Origin: Clostridiales bacterium
Lineage (GTDB): Bacteria; Bacillota; Clostridia; Oscillospirales; Acutalibacteraceae
Direction of reading: 5' to 3'
Assembly (NCBI GenBank): GCA_019418545.1
Contig: DYBQ01000026.1
Span: 3,733-28,352 of the forward strand
Length of the DNA stretch: 24,620 nt
Shown here: piece after piece, positions 21,878-24,620 of the stretch
Position numbering within the stretch: the first letter of the stretch is position 1
Layout: every line of letters begins with the position of its first letter
Program-made: the position numbers and the translations under genes
Notes under the pieces: model-generated
What the model was told of the DNA's origin: nothing
The model's database searches: none
What the model saw: the letters and a program-made list of their open reading frames with translations, nothing else

Positions 21878-23371
21878 GTGGCAAATGACATTTTGCTGGA
21901 AATGAAAAACATTTCCAAGACCTTCCCCGGCGTAAAAGCTTTGGACAACGTTTCCCTGACGGTGCGCAGGGGAACCGTGCACGCCCTGATGGGCGAGAAC
22001 GGCGCGGGCAAATCCACCTTGATGAAATGCCTGTTTGGCATTTACAGCAAGGACACCGGCGAAATTTTGCTGGAGGGCAGCCCGGTTCATTTTAAAACGT
22101 CCAAAGAGGCGCTGGAGAGTGGCGTGGCCATGGTGCATCAAGAGCTGAACCAGGCCTTGAAGCGCAATGTAATGGACAACATGTGGCTGGGGCGGTACCC
22201 TCTGGTGGGCCCCTTTACATCCGAAAAGAAGATGTATGCCGATACCCAAAAACTGTTTGAAAAGCTGGGTGTCAGCGTAAACCCGCGCGCCGTCATGAGC
22301 ACGCTGCCCGTCTCGCAGCGCCAAATGGTAGAGATTGCCAAGGCGGTGTCGTACAACGCGAAGGTCATCGTGTTTGACGAGCCCACTTCGTCCCTTACCG
22401 AGGAGGAAGTGGCGCATCTGTTCCGCATCATCAACATGCTGCGGGACCAGGGCTGCGGCATCATTTATATCTCGCACAAAATGGAAGAAATTCTGCGCAT
22501 TTCGGACGAAGTGACGGTGATGCGCGATGGCGCCTGGGTGGCCACCGAGCCGGCCGCAGAGCTGACGATGGAGCGCATTATCAAACTGATGGTGGGCCGT
22601 GAACTGACCAACCGCTTCCCGCCGAAAGATAACAAGCCTGGCGAGACGCTGCTGGAAGTGCGGGATATGACGGCCCTGTACTCTGCGCTGAAAGATGTCT
22701 CGTTCGACCTGCACAAGGGCGAAATTTTGGGCCTGGCCGGGCTGGACGGCTCTGGGCGCACCGAGCTGCTGGAAAATATCTTCGGCACCGCCACCCGAAA
22801 GAAAGGCACCCTGCGGCTGCACGGCAAGGAAGTGAAAAACCGGAACGCGCGGGAATCTATTCGCAACGGCTTTGCCCTTTTAACGGAAGAACGGCGCGCC
22901 ACGGGCATCTTTGGCATCCTTAACATACAGGAGAACACCACCATTTCCAGCCTGCCCAAATATAAGGTGCATGGCCTTTTGAACAGCAAAAAGATGCGCG
23001 AAAGCACCGATTGGGCCATTCAATCCATGCGCATCAAAACGCCGTCTCAGTTTACAAAAATCCGCTCGCTGTCGGGCGGCAACCAGCAAAAGGTCATTTT
23101 GGGCCGCTGGCTGCTGACAGAGCCGGAAGTGCTGTTGCTGGACGAACCCACCCGCGGCATTGACGTGGGCGCAAAGTACGAGATCTATCAGCTCATCATC
23201 AACCTGGCCAAGCAGGGCAAGTCTGTCATCATGGTATCCTCTGAAATGCCAGAGCTTCTGGGCGTGTGCGACCGCATCCTGGTGATGTCGGGCGGCCGCT
23301 TGGCAGGCGAAGTGGACGCAAAGAGCACCACGCAGGAAGAGATTATGACGCTGGCAGCCAAGTATGTATAA
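21878..23371 (+). CDS. mglA: Sugar ABC transporter ATPase, two ATPase domains
   Basis: 497 residues from GTG 21878, with GAGGAGG 8 nt upstream (VANDILLEMKNISKTFPGVK). The first domain has Walker A GENGAGKS (39-46), Q-loop VHQELN, and Walker B VIVFDEPTSSL. The second has the degenerate Walker A GLDGSGRT, signature LSGGNQQK and LLLDEPTRGIDVGAK, the standard pattern of MglA/RbsA/AraG-type proteins. It powers sugar uptake with MglC. Length is close to E. coli MglA (506). Confidence 0.96.
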   Translation: MANDILLEMKNISKTFPGVKALDNVSLTVRRGTVHALMGENGAGKSTLMKCLFGIYSKDTGEILLEGSPVHFKTSKEALESGVAMVHQELNQALKRNVMDNMWLGRYPLVGPFTSEKKMYADTQKLFEKLGVSVNPRAVMSTLPVSQRQMVEIAKAVSYNAKVIVFDEPTSSLTEEEVAHLFRIINMLRDQGCGIIYISHKMEEILRISDEVTVMRDGAWVATEPAAELTMERIIKLMVGRELTNRFPPKDNKPGETLLEVRDMTALYSALKDVSFDLHKGEILGLAGLDGSGRTELLENIFGTATRKKGTLRLHGKEVKNRNARESIRNGFALLTEERRATGIFGILNIQENTTISSLPKYKVHGLLNSKKMRESTDWAIQSMRIKTPSQFTKIRSLSGGNQQKVILGRWLLTEPEVLLLDEPTRGIDVGAKYEIYQLIINLAKQGKSVIMVSSEMPELLGVCDRILVMSGGRLAGEVDAKSTTQEEIMTLAAKYV

Positions 23372-23383
23372 GGAGGAAGCGCT

Positions 23384-24460
23384 ATGGCAAGCAAACTGAA
23401 CATCAAACAGCGCATTGCGGATTTCAAGGCCATGGACAAGGCGGACAAGCGCCGCTGGTGGTCGGAATTTTTCATTGAGAACGCGCTGTACATCATTATT
23501 GTCCTTGCAATCATCGGCATTTATATCTACAATAACAATTTCCTGTCCATTGCCTCAATTGTCAACATCATCACGCTGTCTGCGGCAAACCTGCCCATTG
23601 CGCTGGGCATTGCGGGCGCCATCATTCTGACAGGCACAGACCTTTCGGCCGGGCGCGTGGTGGGCCTGACGGCCTGCATTGCGGCCTCGCTGCTGCAGGC
23701 GGCCGATTATTCCAGCAAAATGTTTGCCGGCATTGGCACGCTGCCCATTCCGGTGGTGATTTTGCTGGTGATTGCGGTGGGCGCCATCATCGGTGCGGTG
23801 AACGGCTTCTGCGTGGCCAAATTCGATTTGCACCCCTTTATTGTGACGCTGGCAACCCAGCTGATTGTATACGGCATGCTGCTGATGTACCTGACGCTTG
23901 GCAGCAACAACGGCCAGTCTATTTCCGGCCTTTCTGACAGCTATAAAAACTTCATCACCGGCAGCATCCTGCAGGTGGGGCCCAAAAACACGCCCATCCC
24001 GAACTTTGTGTGGTATGTGGTGGCCCTTACCGTTGTGATGTGGTTTGTGTGGAACAAAACCACCTTTGGCAAGAACATGTTTGCCGTGGGCTCTAACCCG
24101 GAAGCGGCCAATGTCTCTGGCGTCAATGTGCTGCGCACCATCATTCTGGTGTTCACGCTGGCGGGCGCCATGTATGGCATCACCGGCTTCATCGAGGGCG
24201 CGCGCATCGGCTCGAACAGCGCCCTTACAGGCCAGAACTATGAGCTGGACGCCATTGCGGCCTGCGTCATTGGCGGCGTTTCCTTCGTGGGCGGCATTGG
24301 CAAAATCAGCGGCGTCATCACGGGCGTGTTCCTGCTTCGCATCATCTTCGTGGGCCTTACCATGCTGAGCGTCAGCTCGGACTGGCAGTATATCATCAAA
24401 GGCCTGATTATTCTGGTGGCCTGCGCCATCGACATGCGCAAATACCGCGCCCGCAAATAG
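23384..24460 (+). CDS. mglC: Sugar ABC transporter permease
   Basis: 358 residues. AAGGAGGAAGCGCT precedes ATG 23384, and the mglA stop is 12 nt upstream. After a charged 30-residue N-terminus come about 8-10 membrane helices (for example LYIIIVLAIIGIYIY, LPIALGIAGAIILTGTDLSA, IPVVILLVIAVGAIIGAVNG). The family motifs GTDLSAGR and NPEAANVSGVNV plus a final ALTGQNYELDAIAACVIGGV mark the BPD_transp_2 family. It forms the membrane channel of the Mgl system. Confidence 0.95.
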   Translation: MASKLNIKQRIADFKAMDKADKRRWWSEFFIENALYIIIVLAIIGIYIYNNNFLSIASIVNIITLSAANLPIALGIAGAIILTGTDLSAGRVVGLTACIAASLLQAADYSSKMFAGIGTLPIPVVILLVIAVGAIIGAVNGFCVAKFDLHPFIVTLATQLIVYGMLLMYLTLGSNNGQSISGLSDSYKNFITGSILQVGPKNTPIPNFVWYVVALTVVMWFVWNKTTFGKNMFAVGSNPEAANVSGVNVLRTIILVFTLAGAMYGITGFIEGARIGSNSALTGQNYELDAIAACVIGGVSFVGGIGKISGVITGVFLLRIIFVGLTMLSVSSDWQYIIKGLIILVACAIDMRKYRARK

Positions 24461-24486
24461 CCGGGCTTTCCCATTTTGCGGTTTCA

Positions 24487-24528
24487 GCGCCGCCCGCCGG
24501 TTTTCCCTTGGCGGGCGGCGCATTTTGC
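24487..24528 (+). terminator. Terminator of the mgl operon
   Basis: GCGCCGCCCGCC (24487-24498) pairs with GGCGGGCGGCGC (24510-24521), followed by ATTTTGCTT. Confidence 0.85.
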
Positions 24529-24544
24529 TTTATAATAGAAAAAA

Positions 24545-24572
24545 CGCCCGGCGCGGGGCCCTGCGCCGGGCG
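24545..24572. terminator. Second GC-rich hairpin beyond mglC
   Basis: CGCCCGGCGC (24545-24554) pairs with GCGCCGGGCG (24563-24572). Six A residues precede it, so it could terminate minus-strand transcription. Confidence 0.6.
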
Positions 24573-24605
24573 GGGAGCGTGCGGAAAGGAGCGTGAAAAC
24601 AACAT

Positions 24606-24620
24606 CTGTCTCTTATACAC
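24606..24620. other. Nextera transposase adapter remnant at the contig end
   Basis: CTGTCTCTTATACAC equals the first 15 of the 19 bases of the Nextera mosaic end as read into the adapter. It is not genomic. Any peptide beginning MYKRQ on the minus strand here is an artefact. Confidence 0.97.

Noticed and set aside
20400..24523. Long minus-strand frames opposite mglB, mglA and mglC
   Set aside because: Typical antisense frames of GC-rich genes. The plus-strand products are clear transporter proteins.
24585..24605. Possible next gene starting at GTG 24593
   Set aside because: The ribosome site is only 1 nt from the GTG, and just four codons remain before the adapter.
24408..24620. Minus-strand peptide starting MYKRQ at the window end
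   Set aside because: Its start codon and first residues come from the Nextera adapter.

Overview
The window looks like a contig end from a gut Clostridia-type Firmicute, probably in or near the Faecalibacterium/Gemmiger/Subdoligranulum group. This placement is an inference from the GC-rich mgl genes, the lipoprotein signal style, AGGAGG-type ribosome sites and class B sortase. It was not tested against a database. The last 15 bases are Nextera transposase adapter, so the right edge is a sequencing artefact.

There are two unlike halves. Positions 1 to about 18.3 kb form a mobile island in which every gene lies on the minus strand. It ends in a tyrosine recombinase (17255-18268) facing the 3' end of a tRNA-Thr gene (18626-18701). 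From the tRNA outward the island carries: integrase; a receiver/CpaE-like ATPase with a defective P-loop; three small unknown proteins; a ToxN/AbiQ-like toxin preceded by a promoter, an imperfect-repeat RNA and a terminator (a type III toxin-antitoxin layout); a six-gene operon (small protein, ParA, ParB, small protein, SpoVG-like protein, class B sortase); a small coiled-coil protein; a HipA-like kinase; a membrane protein with a DUF3846-like protein; a Phd/YefM-ParE type II toxin-antitoxin pair; a membrane-anchored coiled-coil protein; a Big2-repeat lipoprotein; and the first ~1,649 residues of a giant secreted surface protein that runs off the left edge. The other end of the island is outside the window.

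The most striking unexplained structure is a ~25-bp palindrome (core GTACGACACTGTGTCGTAC or its one-base variants). It occurs ten times between 4986 and 17229, always between genes, and usually just after a stop codon. It separates almost every transcription unit of the island and is absent from the right-hand flank. Some copies belong to larger composite blocks with one or two terminator hairpins. One block is intact at 4986-5170. Related half-blocks flank the genes at 6459-7025 and 8058-8769, which suggests cassette-like assembly.

The right-hand 6 kb (18702-24605) is GC-rich plus-strand sequence that reads as ordinary chromosome: a DUF362/ferredoxin protein, then a sugar ABC transporter operon mglB-mglA-mglC with a strong promoter, a structured leader and two hairpins between mglB and mglA. 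The island thus combines maintenance functions (partition, two toxin-antitoxin systems, a HipA-like kinase) with surface cargo (giant surface protein, lipoprotein, sortase).
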